A stretch of 64,000 nucleotides of DNA from Micrasema longulum. Taxonomy: Eukaryota; Arthropoda; Insecta; Trichoptera; Brachycentridae. Every line of letters starts with the position of its first letter. Position 1 is the stretch's first letter. The notes beneath the pieces were generated by a model. It did not search any database, had not been told where the DNA came from, and saw only the letters and a list, made by a program, of their open reading frames with translations. Made by a program: the position numbers and the translations under genes. The DNA lies in contig JAGVSM010003485.1 of the NCBI GenBank assembly GCA_022494885.1, positions 166,811 to 230,810 on the forward strand, read 5' to 3'. Of the stretch, positions 1 to 9,921 are shown piece by piece.

Positions 1-443
1 TTTGTCATCCATGAAAAACTCTGTAAAAGAAAAACCCGAGACGAATGTGAAATAACCAATCCGTAAAATTATTTATTGTGTTTTTGTATTTTATTTTCGT
101 CAATATTTCCTCTGAACACAATCTATATTGCGTATTTAGTCGATTGAGTAATTTTTAAAACACAATTCAACTTGGATATGTAGATAACTACATTCAATAC
201 TTTTCGGAGTTTATTACGATTAAGAGATATACTAGGGTAGAGAACCACTATAGGAAGGTAATATAAAGGCCTGGGTGAAAAAGGGTTGAGAAGAAGGATG
301 GTTTACGTAGTATTATTTTATTAATTCAATTTTGAAAAATATTCAGGGGTCTAAGAGGAGCTTTGAAAACCCCTCCCCATCGAACTATTTCATATTGTAT
401 AACTGACTGTACTAATATGATACCTCTAAGCTTTTAAAATATA
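1..443. other. Left edge, no gene seen
   Basis: AT-rich sequence with no supported exon, RNA gene or recognisable repeat. It lies upstream of a tRNA-derived SINE and may be ordinary intergenic DNA or worn repeat. Confidence 0.5.
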
Positions 444-610
444 GCGGCCTCCGTGGTGTAGTGGTCAACACGCTTGACTCACATGCGGAAGGTTCCGGGT
501 TCGATTCCCGGTGAGAACACAAAAAATAAAATGTGATTGTTCTCAAGCCTGGGTTTTCTGTGATGTAATTAGGCCCAATGGCCTGTTGTGGTGCAAAAAT
601 TAATAAATAT
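444..610 (+). repeat. tRNA-derived SINE, family S1
   Basis: The head (444-520) has an A-box-like TGGTGTAGTGG and a B-box GGTTCGATTCC, the internal RNA polymerase III promoter of tRNA genes. The 5' and 3' ends do not pair into an acceptor stem, so it is not a functional tRNA. The tail (CAAGCCTGGG, GTGATGTAATT, GGCCTG, GGTGCAAAAAT) recurs without the head at about 27995-28090. A reverse-strand head copy lies at 31505-31585. Confidence 0.75.
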
Positions 611-683
611 ATATATATTTTTTTTTTAAATATGGATTTTTTTTAGTCTTTTACATGTTGAATCTATTTGTTCTTTCTATATA

Positions 684-1047
684 CAGGGTGTTCTTTAAAC
701 CCTGTCACATCCGAAACCATGATGGTCAGTATAGGCGAGAAGACAAATTAGCATATTTAATAAAGTATTTAGAACAAGGAAAAATTTTTAAAATAAAATA
801 TTTAAAAAAACAAATGGTTTCTTACTTCTGCAGGGGAGAAGTAAGGGAAGCGCGGCGCAGTATCTGACTCTCCCCTCCCCCCCTCCTCGTTTTACCCCTG
901 CAGAAGTAAGCAACCATTCGTTTTTTTCGATATTTTATATTTTTTAATTTTATTCGTTCTGAAAAAATATTTTAATGTGCCAATATGTCTTCTTGCTCAT
1001 ACTGATCATCGTGGTTTCGGATGGGACAGGGTTTAACGAACACCCTG
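684..1047. mobile_element. Palindromic MITE, family P, copy 1
   Basis: The ends are CAGGGTGTTC and GAACACCCTG in inverted orientation, and the two arms (about 150 bp each) stay complementary almost to the centre, where a C-rich core sits. The element lies in TA-rich sequence. A 362-bp copy is at 21005-21366. TA flanks and CAGGG-type termini suggest a Tc1/mariner-mobilised MITE. The ORF at 655-867 comes from this element and is not a gene. Confidence 0.7.
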
Positions 1048-1345
1048 TGTATATATATATATATTTAAATTTGTATGAAAAAACGATGTAATATATTTTT
1101 TTTAAAACTCGATTGTTATTAAAGAAAATAGTATAGTATGGGTAAATTGTAAAGCTATTATTTATTCTCTATCATGAAGTAAAAAAATAAAATACGACTC
1201 TATTTTATCGGATGTGCGATACTTATTTGTGCATAGTTTTAATTTATTTTATTATCGACATTGACAGTTATCGTTAAATCTTTATAACTTTTACTCGTTT
1301 TATGTATTACTACTTTACGTTTCATATACTAACATTATTTCCACA
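1048..1345 (+). promoter_or_regulatory. Presumed promoter/5'UTR of MADF-BESS gene
   Basis: This is the gap between the MITE and the start codon. A short TA microsatellite follows the MITE. No convincing TATA box or initiator is visible. The start codon context CCACAATGA is acceptable for insects. Its role is inferred from position only. Confidence 0.3.
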
Positions 1346-1508
1346 ATGAGGGTGAACGCACAAGTAGTCAGCATGATTGACAGTGATAAGCTGATTTCAT
1401 TCGTTTTTGAAAAAAGGTCTTTGTGGGACCCACGAGAAAAGAGCAGCAATAACAGAAGTATTTGTAAAGTATTGTGGAATGAATTAGCGGAGGAAATGGG
1501 AAGTACAA
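1346..1508 (+). CDS. MADF-BESS domain protein, exon 1
   Basis: First coding exon (codons 1-54 plus one base) of a two-exon, 226-residue protein. From about residue 12 it reads DSDKLISFVFEKRSLWDPRE and so on, the first helices of a MADF domain: LI at the start, a LWDPR core, then LWNELAEEMG. MADF is a Myb/SANT-like helix-turn-helix that binds DNA in insect regulators such as Adf-1. The exon ends in a GTAAGT donor at 1509 in phase 1 and joins 4748 without a stop, completing the domain. The start at 1346 is the first in-frame ATG with a good context; Met10 is an alternative. The protein is probably a nuclear transcription factor or chromatin adaptor. Which of the many MADF-BESS paralogues it is cannot be told. 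Confidence 0.88.
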
Positions 1509-1559
1509 GTAAGTACGAGGTGTGTTCAGAAAATAACGAGAACTTTTAAATTTCGCGGG

Positions 1560-2300
1560 TTTGGAGAGTCCGATTGTCAATTATTATTTTTTATTATGTT
1601 GGTATACATGCCCCCGAAGTATGCTAAAATTTTCAGCTGTATTCAGCGTTGCCAGATCTACCGATTTTTCAGTAGATCTTCCGATTTTGGGAGCAATCTA
1701 CCGATCTACCGAATTCGATTGAAATTCTACCGATTTTAATACATTTCCTTGTTTTTTCCACAGAAGAAAATTTCAATGCAAATAAAACGAATTCATATTA
1801 TAATAATTTATTGCTTGTTTGCTCACTTCGATTTCCGTCAGTTGCTTATTTGAAAAACTGCTTATCTATCGCACATAAGTATACAATGAATTATATATTA
1901 ATTGTGGAATTTCCTAGTATTGTTGAATATAATATGGTAAAATAAATCATGGCATAGAATTTCATGACATTATTTAAAAATGTATATACGTCTATTTTAT
2001 GAAGTGAAATGTAGAGGGATCACTTTTCATATTGAAAATAATATAAATGGTTTTATCTTCAGTTAAATATCTTTTTAAATTTAGTTAATCATTGTTTAAA
2101 AAAATTGTTCAGTACTTCAGCAGTTAGCAGGTTTTATTAAGTTTTAAGTTGCACTGAAAGAACTTTAAAATGTTAATTACTTCTTTGTTTGACAATAAAA
2201 ATACTTTTTTTTTATTTTTTTAATTGTGTCATTTATTCAATAAAATAATATTTTGAATTTTAATCTATGTATTATACTTTTCTTTTTGAAAAAAAAAATG
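1560..2300. other. Intron, first part, no element named
   Basis: AT-rich intron DNA. Around 1655-1735 the phrase CTACCGAT or a variant recurs about five times, like a decayed short repeat. No exon is supported. Confidence 0.45.
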
Positions 2301-2329
2301 ATGATGAGGCGTGACGTGTGCTGGAACCC

Positions 2330-2360
2330 TGTAGCTCAATCACAAATAACTATCGACGTG
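2330..2360 (+). repeat. Isolated TIR of element T
   Basis: GTAGCTCAATCACAAATAAC followed by TATCGACG matches the terminal inverted repeat of the element at 23290-23897. No partner end is visible nearby, so it is a solo fragment. The sequence before it (GAGGCGTGACGTG and what follows) resembles 51408-51436, so the element may have landed in another repeat. Confidence 0.6.
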
Positions 2361-2404
2361 CTAATAAGCGTCGTGATAGCGATTTCTCTGGTTCGCGTTC
2401 AACT

Positions 2405-2620
2405 GGTTGGGGAAATGTGGATGTTCAAACATAGGAAGAATGGTGAATGTTACACAGTGTGTAAAGTGCCCACTTAAACCAGCCAATGACAGGTCATAAG
2501 CCCTGTAAATGCCAAGACTCCCATATTCCCTACTCAAATATGTTTTCCCTCTCTGTTGCGACAAATTTAAATATGAACAACTCTAGCCAGTCTACAAGCA
2601 TTTGGACATACTCAAAACAT
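2405..2620 (+). repeat. Foldback repeat family A, one arm
   Basis: Contains the family A hallmarks in order: GATGTTCAAACATAGG, GAATGTTACACAGTGTG, TAAACCAGCCAATGACAGG, CATAAGCCCTGTAAATGCC, and a CATTTGGACATACTCAAA end. It is one of at least ten copies in the window. See 60900-61255 for the palindromic layout. Confidence 0.75.
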
Positions 2621-2790
2621 TATGTATGATAGGTTCACAAATGTCGAGATCGATGCGGTATGCAAGCATTACCAACAGAATCACGAAAGTTCTTCGTTGG
2701 TTTGGACGTGTAGAGCGAACGGACAGCGAAAGAACGGCGAAAATGATTTACGTTACAAATGTGGGGTAAATGGAGTAAATGTAAAGGAAG
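2614..2790 (+). pseudogene. RTE-like reverse transcriptase fragment (a)
   Basis: A frameshifted C-terminal piece: MYDRFTNVEI, then in other frames VWTCRANGQRKN, the frame-shifted form of LRWFGHVERMDSERTAK seen in intact copies. It is about 170 bp, lies between two family A pieces and is dead. Confidence 0.65.
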
Positions 2791-2794
2791 AGTT

Positions 2795-2960
2795 GAGAAA
2801 ATGCGGATGTTTTAACATAGGCGCAATGGTGAATGCTAGGCAGTGTGAAAGCGGCCACATAAACCAGCCAATGATAGGTTATAAGCCCTGTAAATGCCAG
2901 ACTTCCATATTTCCTTCACGAAAATGTTTTCCTTTCTGTTGCAACAAATTTAGAGGTAGG
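2795..2960 (+). repeat. Foldback repeat family A fragment
   Basis: Repeats GGATGTTTTAACATAGG, CACATAAACCAGCCAATGA and CATAAGCCCTGTAAATGCC, then joins a LINE fragment. Confidence 0.7.
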
Positions 2961-2964
2961 AAAA

Positions 2965-3560
2965 AATCGCCTGGCAATAGGTTGCAAAAATTCTTACCCA
3001 TTAATACTAAATGCACTCTCGTACAAGCATTACTACTGCCCATTCTAGATTACGCTGATGTTTCCATGTTGCGAGCAACTCGACAAACTTGAACGACTTC
3101 ACAATACATGCATAAGGTATATTTTTGGTCTTAGGAAATATGACCACATTTCTGATTATCGTAGGCAATCGAAATGGCTCAAAATTAGACAGCGGAGAGA
3201 CTATCACTCCCTCTCACTTCTGTTTACTATATGTACTTCATAGATCTAACGCTCTTATACCTCCTTGAAAAATTTCAACGCTTATGAATTCATGGTTTAC
3301 CTCTTCGTTCTGATTCTCAAAGCACCCTCTCAATACCCATCCAAATTCCTCTTTCTTCTCTAACTCATATAGTGTCCATGCGGCTGGACTGTGGAATCAT
3401 CTCCCATCCACCATCAAAGATTTTACTGCAGTATCTCTGTTTAAATTACGTCTGAAGAAACATCTCTTTTTTCTTCCTTAATCGCTCCTCCTTTCCCGTT
3501 TCCTTTTTTATCCTCCTTCCTGTTGAGTAATGGTATAATGATTTAAGATAATTTTTACAC
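2965..3560 (+). pseudogene. CR1/Jockey-type LINE, RT C-terminus
   Basis: Shifting frames give NTKCTLVQALLLPILDYADV, then KLERLHNTCIRYIFGLRKYD, then a frame with FSLTHIVSMRL and FKLRLKK-type residues. This order (LVQALLLPILDYAD, LERLHNTCIRYIFG, basic ending) is typical of the C-terminal reverse transcriptase region of CR1-like insect LINEs. Several frame breaks and stops show it is dead. It lies inside the MADF gene intron. Confidence 0.75.
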
Positions 3561-3779
3561 AAATACATTTATTTCTATTTTTATATCGCCATTGCGCCAT
3601 CAATATCTGTTAAGTGGCATTTTGATTTTTTTAAAGGAGACCGTTTAAACAATGTTTCTTTTGATGATGGATTTTATTTTTAAATACATTTTTATTCATT
3701 ACAAAGAGGAAAAATACGTAATTTTATTTTGAGAAAACATTTAACTATATTTTGTTGAAACAAAATTTTGAAATCCTAA

Positions 3780-3935
3780 TTATTATTATTATTTTATTTT
3801 ATTCCAGTAAAATGGCTCTATAGTGCAGAGCCAATTCTATCATATAAACATGAACATAATTATAAATATAAACAAAATATAACAATAAACATAAATATAA
3901 CAATAAACATAAATGTAAACATAAAACTATACTTA
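3780..3935 (-). repeat. LINE 3' tail, reverse orientation
   Basis: TTATTTTATTTTATTCC followed by a gene-poor stretch with GGCTCTATAGTGCAGAGCC resembles the start of other reversed LINE 3' ends here, such as 29860-29925 (AATAAACGGCACTTAGTGCC). Assignment by resemblance only. Confidence 0.35.
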
Positions 3936-3936
3936 T

Positions 3937-4555
3937 GTGCGAAGTCAACTCGAATTCGCTTCATTAGTATGGTCCCCTCAATATAATGTATATATTTATC
4001 AATTTGAAAACATTCAAAAGAAATTTATAAGGAGCCTGGAATATCGTTTTGGCAACATTCAAAATGATTACGGCGCATCTTTGATCAATTTTCATATAGA
4101 AAAACTACAAAAAAGGCGCCTTACATATGATTTAATTTTTCTTTTCAAAATTCTCAATAATATAGTTGATTCGCCGTATCTTTTACATAATATTGGTTTC
4201 CGTTGTCCTCTTCGCTATGATTAATGAGATGTTAAAAATACTTTTTTAAAAAAAAATCACTTAATAGATTTTGCCGGCGCAACGACGATATATCTTTGCC
4301 TCTTTTTTCTATTAAATATGTTTTTTAACTTTATTAATTGATTTTTTAACTTTATTATTGAATTATAAAAATAAACCTTTTATTTTATTGGTTGGTTGGA
4401 AGAAATTGGCATTTGGCAATAATCTCGCCAATGTACAATTAATGTTATGTACAAAAAGTGAAATAAATTAACAAAAAATATGCCCGCCCTTATGCGTATA
4501 ATACATAAAATGTATGTTCATATAAAGTGTCAAACAAATAAATAAATAAATATCC
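3937..4555 (+). pseudogene. Jockey/CR1-like LINE 3' end, family B
   Basis: Encodes RSQLEFASLVWSPQYNVYI, then an ENIQKKFIRSLEYRFG stretch, the RT C-terminal pattern R-x-L-E-x-A-S-x-V-W-S-P. The 3'UTR contains GGTTGGAAGAAATTGGCATT, CTCGCCAATGTACAA, and ends in AATAAATAAATA. The same 3' end recurs reversed at 7925-8060 and 26500-26585. It is 5'-truncated. Confidence 0.75.
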
Positions 4556-4747
4556 TGTCTGAAACGGAGTGTTTTTTTATGATTATAATGCATACTACAT
4601 ATTTAAGTACGTTACTTTTTTTGGAAATGTAGTATAAAACTTATAAAAAAAATGTTATTCTTGACCTTCGTGATTTTAAAATAATATTTTAGAAGACAAT
4701 AATGATCAAAGAAAAACATGTTTAGAATTTTTTTATTTTATTTTTAG

Positions 4748-5265
4748 GTCAAATACTGAAAACAAAATGGCAGCGGCTAAGGGACATTTTTCGAAGAGAG
4801 TATCTTAAAAATCTACCAATTACCAATGGAGAAACTGACAAGCAATGTTCCAGTTGGAAACATTATCAGCAACTTATGTTTTTAATCGACACTTACACCC
4901 GTAAGAGTACAGAAACGTCCGTCAGTGTAACTTCTGAAAGTGCAGAAAAAATCGACACAAATAACACGGACGATAGTGACGAGGCTTTAGAAGAAACGAT
5001 ACCGAAGACGAAAACGAAAACGGCGAAGAGAGTTCGAGAAAACACGGAAAAAAATATTTCTAATAATATCGACGGCAGAGGCGATACAGTGCAATGTTAC
5101 TCTCAAGACGAAGATTATTATTTTTTAATGAGTTTGCTACCTCATCTACGCGATATACCAAAGAAAAGAAAACTTTCCGTGCGAATGAATTTGACTAAAG
5201 TTCTTGTTAACGAAGAAACTGACAATTTAGGTCAAGACGAGAAAACATATAGTAACAATAAATAA
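4748..5265 (+). CDS. MADF-BESS domain protein, exon 2
   Basis: Second and last coding exon, residues 55-226. The acceptor TTTTTAG ends at 4747. Residues 55-106 finish the MADF domain: ILKTKWQRLRDIFRREY, then SSWKHYQQLMFLID, matching the family's KxKWxxLRDxFRRE and SSWxYYxxLxFL signatures. An acidic Ser/Thr-rich linker follows, with a basic stretch KTKTKTAKRVR (about 141-151) that could be a nuclear localisation signal. Residues about 175-207 (DEDYYFLMSLLPHLRDIP, then KRKLSVRMNLTKVL) form a BESS motif, a two-helix protein-interaction module. Summed coding length is 681 bases with stop, exactly in frame. No inactivating lesion is seen. Confidence 0.9.
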
Positions 5266-5266
5266 A
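5257..5266 (+). terminator. Poly(A) signals overlapping the stop codon
   Basis: Two overlapping AATAAA hexamers (5257-5262 and 5261-5266) include the TAA stop of the MADF-BESS gene. If used, the 3'UTR would be very short. Other A-rich candidates follow near 5350. Confidence 0.5.
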
Positions 5267-6082
5267 CATTTACGGATATTTATAATAGTATAGGCATTTT
5301 TAGGTCTTCTGACCTGTCGGGGTTGTCTAAGCGATTAAAATTCACAATTTAAATAAATTTATTAATATTTAGAGTATGAACATTGTGGTCAAAATTTTTA
5401 TTAATTGTTAGTCAATATTTGTATCTTACCACATACAGACTTTTTATATCTACTGGCTGAACGAAGAAAGTCTGGCTTCGCCGGTTTCCATTTTCTAGCG
5501 GCCGGTGGCGTGTTAAATTAGTGTGGTAGACTGCCTGGCATTTGGTGTTGCCAGTGTCCATAGGAATTATTCCTGGAAAATCTATTTGTTTGGTGGTTGG
5601 AATACGATATTGAAAGATGTTGATAAGATTTAAATTAACTTCTAAAATATTGATTGTTTCACGAATGTACAGAATTATTAATTACGTTATTAATATTCCG
5701 GGCGCAATAGTTGAATCAACGATAATGTATGCTATTCAAAATATATAAACATATAATACATTGATAAAATAATAAGGATGTCATTATTTATTTATTAACG
5801 GACATTGTTCATTTATACAACTGATAGGGTATTAATATTACAATACAAGAATAGTTAAAAACATTTTTTATAAATAAAAGAGGTATTGACAAACGTAAGG
5901 GACATCAAGGTAATAAGATCTGGACTAATTATTTATGCTCGTTTAAATCGTTTTAAACTTAATCCAAAAATAATAATTTTAAATATTAAGATATTAATTT
6001 CCTACAGTTCGATGATTAGCGATCTTCTATTTTTTATTATTAGTAATGACACTGATCAAAAAAATATTTTACTGTTGTAATT
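5267..6082. other. Intergenic, no gene seen
   Basis: AT-rich. The ORF at 5886-6080 has no recognisable domain and AT-driven composition. A short GCCGGTGGCGTGTTA phrase near 5500 recurs near 26080. Confidence 0.45.
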
Positions 6083-6130
6083 CATAAACACGAAATACAG
6101 CCTGTCTGCAAACATTTGGACATACTAAAA
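6083..6130 (+). repeat. Family A terminal fragment
   Basis: CTGCAAACATTTGGACATAC matches the outer end of family A copies. Only the tip is present. Confidence 0.55.
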
Positions 6131-6545
6131 AAATTGTTGAATTAAGAAACTGGTAAAGGGGGGAGGAGTGCTATTTGAGCTCCTGACGTCATTGCGACCT
6201 GTGAAGATTTATTGTGACGGGTCCCCGTGAATAGTTCTCGCTCTCCAAGCCCAGGTCTATAAAGAGCCTGGCTACTGTGTGGAAGGCGAGAGTTTACATT
6301 TTGCTAAATCTCCTTCTCCAAACCCAGATCCATAAGGTATCAGGCTATTAGGTAAGGGACGAGCTCTTTTACATCCTCAGGTTTAACCGGTGGTCCCCCG
6401 AGGATGAAGCTCATTTTATGATGTAAAGCATCACATTCACATATAATGTGGATAGGTATTTCCTTATCTGCACTGCAGAACCTTCATCTAGAAGTTTAGG
6501 AAAGGTCAGCGCGTTTTCCTACCATTCAAGAGGTCTCAGGTATGT
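6130..6545 (-). pseudogene. I/R1-type LINE C-terminal fragment
   Basis: The reverse strand reads FCSADKEIPIHIICECDALH, then ILGGPPVKPEDVKELVPYLI and YLMDLGL. Cys-x2-3-Asp-x-E-x-P-x-H-I-x-C-E-C followed by a conserved proline/acidic tail is typical of the ORF2 C-terminus of I/R1/Jockey-like LINEs. There is no intact ORF, so it is a dead copy. Confidence 0.7.
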
Positions 6546-7204
6546 CAATAAATACTAACTTTGTTATATTTTTCCCGAAATTCAAACATAAATACATAAA
6601 TTCCCCATTACATATTAAACACTTAGTCTCGCCCTTTACCATTGGTTTTTCCCTCAATTATGATTAATGTATGTGCGTTCATAAGATCATTTTTATTTTC
6701 TACTTAAGTACCTTGAATTATATAACTATATAAGGACATTTAATCTGTCTAATCTTCACATTCGTTTGAAAATGCTCTAACAAGGCGAAACAATTATCAC
6801 GAAATTTTGTTTTTATATTTTTTATATTTGTAAAAATAAAATAAAGTGTTAAGTAGAATCAAATCAGTGTTTGATTTCTAATATTATAAGTTTAAATACA
6901 AAATAATGTTGTGAAATACAACTTTTCAAGCAATTGATGAAACCATGAAGAATTGTTTTCAATGTATATATGGAGTTCATTTTAGATTTAAAAAAACAAA
7001 GCATTATTACTAAGAAACCCAAAGGATTCTACGGACAACATTGCAATTGCTTCCAGAATACTTATATATTTAATTATTCAATCAAACCTTTGAATCTAGT
7101 AACACGGTGGCTCTCAAACTGTATTCTGTCGTGCAAAACCTAAAAATTTTCAACTTCCGAAAAGACCCGAGCCCCGTCCCCGATTACAATGAGAAATTAA
7201 CTGT
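6546..7204. other. No gene seen
   Basis: AT-rich sequence without a supported exon or named repeat, ending at a T-run just before the minisatellite. Confidence 0.45.
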
Positions 7205-7209
7205 GTTTT

Positions 7210-7541
7210 TTTTTACATACATACGAGTAGATATTTACATACATACGAGTAGATATTTACATACATACGAGTAGATATTTACATACATGCGAGTAGATAT
7301 TTACATACATACGAGTAGATATTTACATACATACGAGTAGATATTTACATACATACGAGTAGATATTTACATACATACGAGTAGATATTTACATACATAC
7401 GAGTAGATATTTACATACATACGAGTAGATATTTACATACATACGAGTAGATATTTACATACATACGAGTAGATATTTACATACATACGAGTAGATATTT
7501 ACATACATACGAGTAGATATTAACATACATACGAGTAGATG
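7210..7541 (+). repeat. 22-bp minisatellite, about 15 units
   Basis: Near-identical head-to-tail 22-bp units with core ACATACATACGAGTAG joined by ATATTT. Only about two point differences are visible (a TGCGAG variant in an early unit and a TAACAT variant in the last one), so homogenisation looks recent. The array stops abruptly at 7541, where a LINE tail begins, and resumes at 7873. Confidence 0.95.
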
Positions 7542-7872
7542 ACGCCTCTTTATTTACATTTAAGTCAAGATTGAAATGTCACTATCTAAATATTTAAATT
7601 GTTCCCTTATCCTTCTTCTTTCCTTCCCATCCCTCTCCTCTCTTCATAGTGTAGTGTTATTTTTTTTTAAATGTATATTTATTTATTTTTGTTAATCTTT
7701 GCTTTTAATTTTTGTATAACATTGTAAGATTCAATATGTCCATGCATTAATAATTTTCTCAAACTAAACGGTTTGGGTAGGTAGGAAGAAATTGCCTTAA
7801 AGCAATATGCCCGCCCTTATATGTATATTTATTGTATATGTATATAAAAGTGTCAATAAATAAATAAATAAA
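7541..7872 (+). mobile_element. LINE 3' tail inserted in the minisatellite
   Basis: A 5'-truncated element: a GACGCCTCTTTATTTACATT start, a CTATCTAAATATTTAAATTG segment, CTTCCCATCCCTCTCC, GGTTTGGGTAGGTAGGAAG, ATATGCCCGCCCTTATATG, and an end in AATAAATAAATAAAT. The same 3' end occurs at 24235-24800, reversed at 38500-38945 and reversed at 55490-55980. Satellite units lie on both sides. Confidence 0.8.
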
Positions 7873-7905
7873 TAGATATTTACATACATACGAGTAGATA
7901 TTTTT
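7873..7905 (+). repeat. Minisatellite remnant right of the LINE
   Basis: One further unit, AGATATTTACATACATACG and on to GTAGATATTT, directly after the LINE tail. It shows the insertion split the array. Confidence 0.9.
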
Positions 7906-7924
7906 AAGCCAATCAACAGACTTA

Positions 7925-8060
7925 TGAAAGCCCTAATGTTTATTTATTTAACTTTTGTACAAAATATTATTTGTACATTGGCGGGCTTATTGCCAAATGG
8001 CAATTTCTTCCAACCAACCAATAAAATAAAAGTTTTATTTTATAATAATGAAAAAAAAAG
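7925..8060 (-). repeat. LINE family B 3' end, reversed
   Basis: TTTATTTATTTAACTTTTG, GTACATTGGCGGGCTTATTG and CAATTTCTTCCAACCAACC are the reverse complement of the family B tail at 4390-4555. Confidence 0.7.
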
Positions 8061-8064
8061 AATA

Positions 8065-8330
8065 GTATGTAGGTGAAAAAATCAATAAGATAGATTTCCA
8101 CCCGCATAAATAGGGTTTCAGCTCTTTAACTTCACAAACATCAACAGATGAAAGAATTGAAGGAATATAGATGTTCAAATATAGGCAGAATGGTGAATGT
8201 TACACAGTGTGTAAAGTGGCCACTTAAACCAGCCATTGACGGGTCATAAGCCCTGTAGATGCCTGGACTTCTATATTACCTTCTCTTAAATGTTCTTCAT
8301 CTCTGTTGTAATATGTTAATTTAAGTTCTA
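8065..8330 (+). repeat. Foldback repeat family A copy
   Basis: Contains GGTTTCAGCTCTTTAACTTC, CAACAGATGAAAGAATTGAA, the ACACAGTGTG block, AACCAGCCATTGACGGGTC and CATAAGCCCTGTAGATGCC, ending in TGTTGTAATATGTTAA. Confidence 0.8.
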
Positions 8331-8516
8331 TATTTAGTTATAAAGGTGCTAAACTTTCTTTGTTTCTTTGTTGCTCTCAATATGTGTTTTTTTATGTTAA
8401 TATTATTTATGTCCCAAATTGAGTTGTTGTAACTCCTGGGAATGTAATTCAACGTATTTTACTTGTAAAATACTTTGTGATATGATTTATAAATAATAAA
8501 AAAAAAAAAAAAAAAC
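8331..8516 (+). repeat. LINE 3'UTR with poly(A), family E
   Basis: GTCCCAAATTGAGTTGTTGT, AACTCCTGGG and a long A-run at about 8500-8516 form the 3' end of a non-LTR element. A reversed relative (AGAAGTTACAATAAACTCAT, TTTTGGGACAG) is at 24310-24530. Confidence 0.55.
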
Positions 8517-8787
8517 TCATGTTTATCGAACAAATAAATCGACAAAAGTTTGAGAATCTTTTTTCAAAGACGTCAATATGTTTTGATCGTTGGGATAATT
8601 ATTCCACGCAGTCTGACTCACAATCGGATGGCACTGCAGTGACAATGAACACTGCATACCCCGGTAGAACTTATGATATACGTAGCGCGTATAGTTGTAC
8701 ATAGTATATAGCCAACCCAACCGCAAAAAGGCTACGTTCTTTATGCGTAGAATGTAAACTAGATTTTATTGTTTTCCGTCTAAGATG

Positions 8788-8796
8788 TATAAAAGG
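8788..8796 (+). promoter_or_regulatory. TATA box of the secreted-protein gene
   Basis: TATAAAAGG lies 114 bp upstream of the start codon. Transcription would begin about 30 bp downstream, near 8818, leaving a 5'UTR of about 80 bp. The strong TATA box fits a regulated, abundantly expressed secreted protein. Confidence 0.7.
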
Positions 8797-8901
8797 CATT
8801 GAGAGCCGATAACATACACACTTTGTCTTCGTTGCGTGCCGAGGAAGAAGATAGTGTGAGTTTAGAGTTAATTAATCAAATAATTTACTACATCACTCAA
8901 C

Positions 8902-8925
8902 ATGAAAACCATCGCGTATATTTTG
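8902..8925 (+). CDS. Secreted acidic protein, exon 1
   Basis: Encodes MKTIAYIL, the start of a signal peptide, followed by a perfect GTAAGT donor at 8926. The join to 9922 is in phase 0 and gives MKTIAYILIVVLSTVLAAP, a classic secretory leader with likely cleavage after Ala17 or Ala18. A tiny first exon holding half the signal peptide is common in insect genes for small secreted proteins. The intron (8926-9921) carries a family A copy. Confidence 0.85.
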
Positions 8926-9439
8926 GTAAGTCAAATAAATAAATCAGAGAAAAAACCATTATGTGAAGTCGAGGTTAACACCCAGGTGTTGGTTTTAATA
9001 AATAAAAATGAGGTATTGGTGTTATCGGGTGCAGTAAGGTCGATTCTATGTCCTGCTAAAAACAGCCAGACCGCTTTCATACAAAAAACTGTAATAATCA
9101 CCCACTGAAAATAGTGTCGATCACAAAAAAGGCATTACACTATCAAATACACTATTAGATTCTTGTTTGTAGTGTAAAAAAAACTCATGTATTCATTGTT
9201 TATCATTTGTAAACGTCAAAAGCATTTGAACTGTTGTGTATATTTGATTATTCACTCTTTTCATATAAGTGCTATTATGTCAGTTTTACTTTTCTATGGC
9301 TGGCTGTTTTCTGCATAACTACGTTCAATTATACTATTAAATGTAAACAGTTATTTTATTTTTGTTTTATTTTATTCGGAATTTACAGCTATTACAAAAA
9401 AATAAGTAAAAATATATTTTAAAATAAATAATATCTACT

Positions 9440-9865
9440 GTCAACCTAATAATACTATTTTCAAGTTATGGACTGGATTTTCCTTCGTGGGAACCTTCCT
9501 ATGTTTAAACATCCATATTTCTTCAATTCTTCCATTGGTTGATTTTAGTGAAATTAAAGAGCTGAAACCTTTATTGCTGTGAAGAGGTTCATCTGACTGA
9601 ATTATTTCACATACTAGGCAACGCCTGAAAACAATTTTCCACAACATGGGCAAAATGGTGAATGTTACACAGTGTGTAAAGTGGCCACTTAAACCAGCCA
9701 ATGACAGGTCATAAGCCCTGTAAATGCCTAGACTTCCATAATCTCTTATTTAATATATTCTCCATCCCTGTTGTGATTTGTTAATCTTAATGACTCCCGA
9801 GGGGGTGAAATCCAGTATTTTGTCTACAAACATTTGGACAAACTCAAATATTGTAATTATTTTAT
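9440..9865 (+). repeat. Family A copy in intron 1
   Basis: Both halves are present: CATCCATATTTCTTCAATTC and AGAGCTGAAACCTTTATTGC on the left, then GAATGTTACACAGTGTG, ACCAGCCAATGACAGG, CATAAGCCCTGTAAATGCC, and the CATTTGGACAAACTCAAATA end. The ORF at 9441-9701 on the - strand is part of this repeat. Confidence 0.8.
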
Positions 9866-9921
9866 GAATTTTGGCCATGTCGAGCAATAGCTAAATAATG
9901 TGAGCGTTGATTTCTTTATAG

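Noticed and set aside
444..520. Possible functional tRNA gene
   Set aside because: A and B boxes are good but the acceptor ends do not pair, and relatives with the same tail occur elsewhere; it is a SINE head.
7210..7541. CRISPR array
   Set aside because: The units are head to tail without unique spacers, and the organism is eukaryotic; it is a minisatellite.
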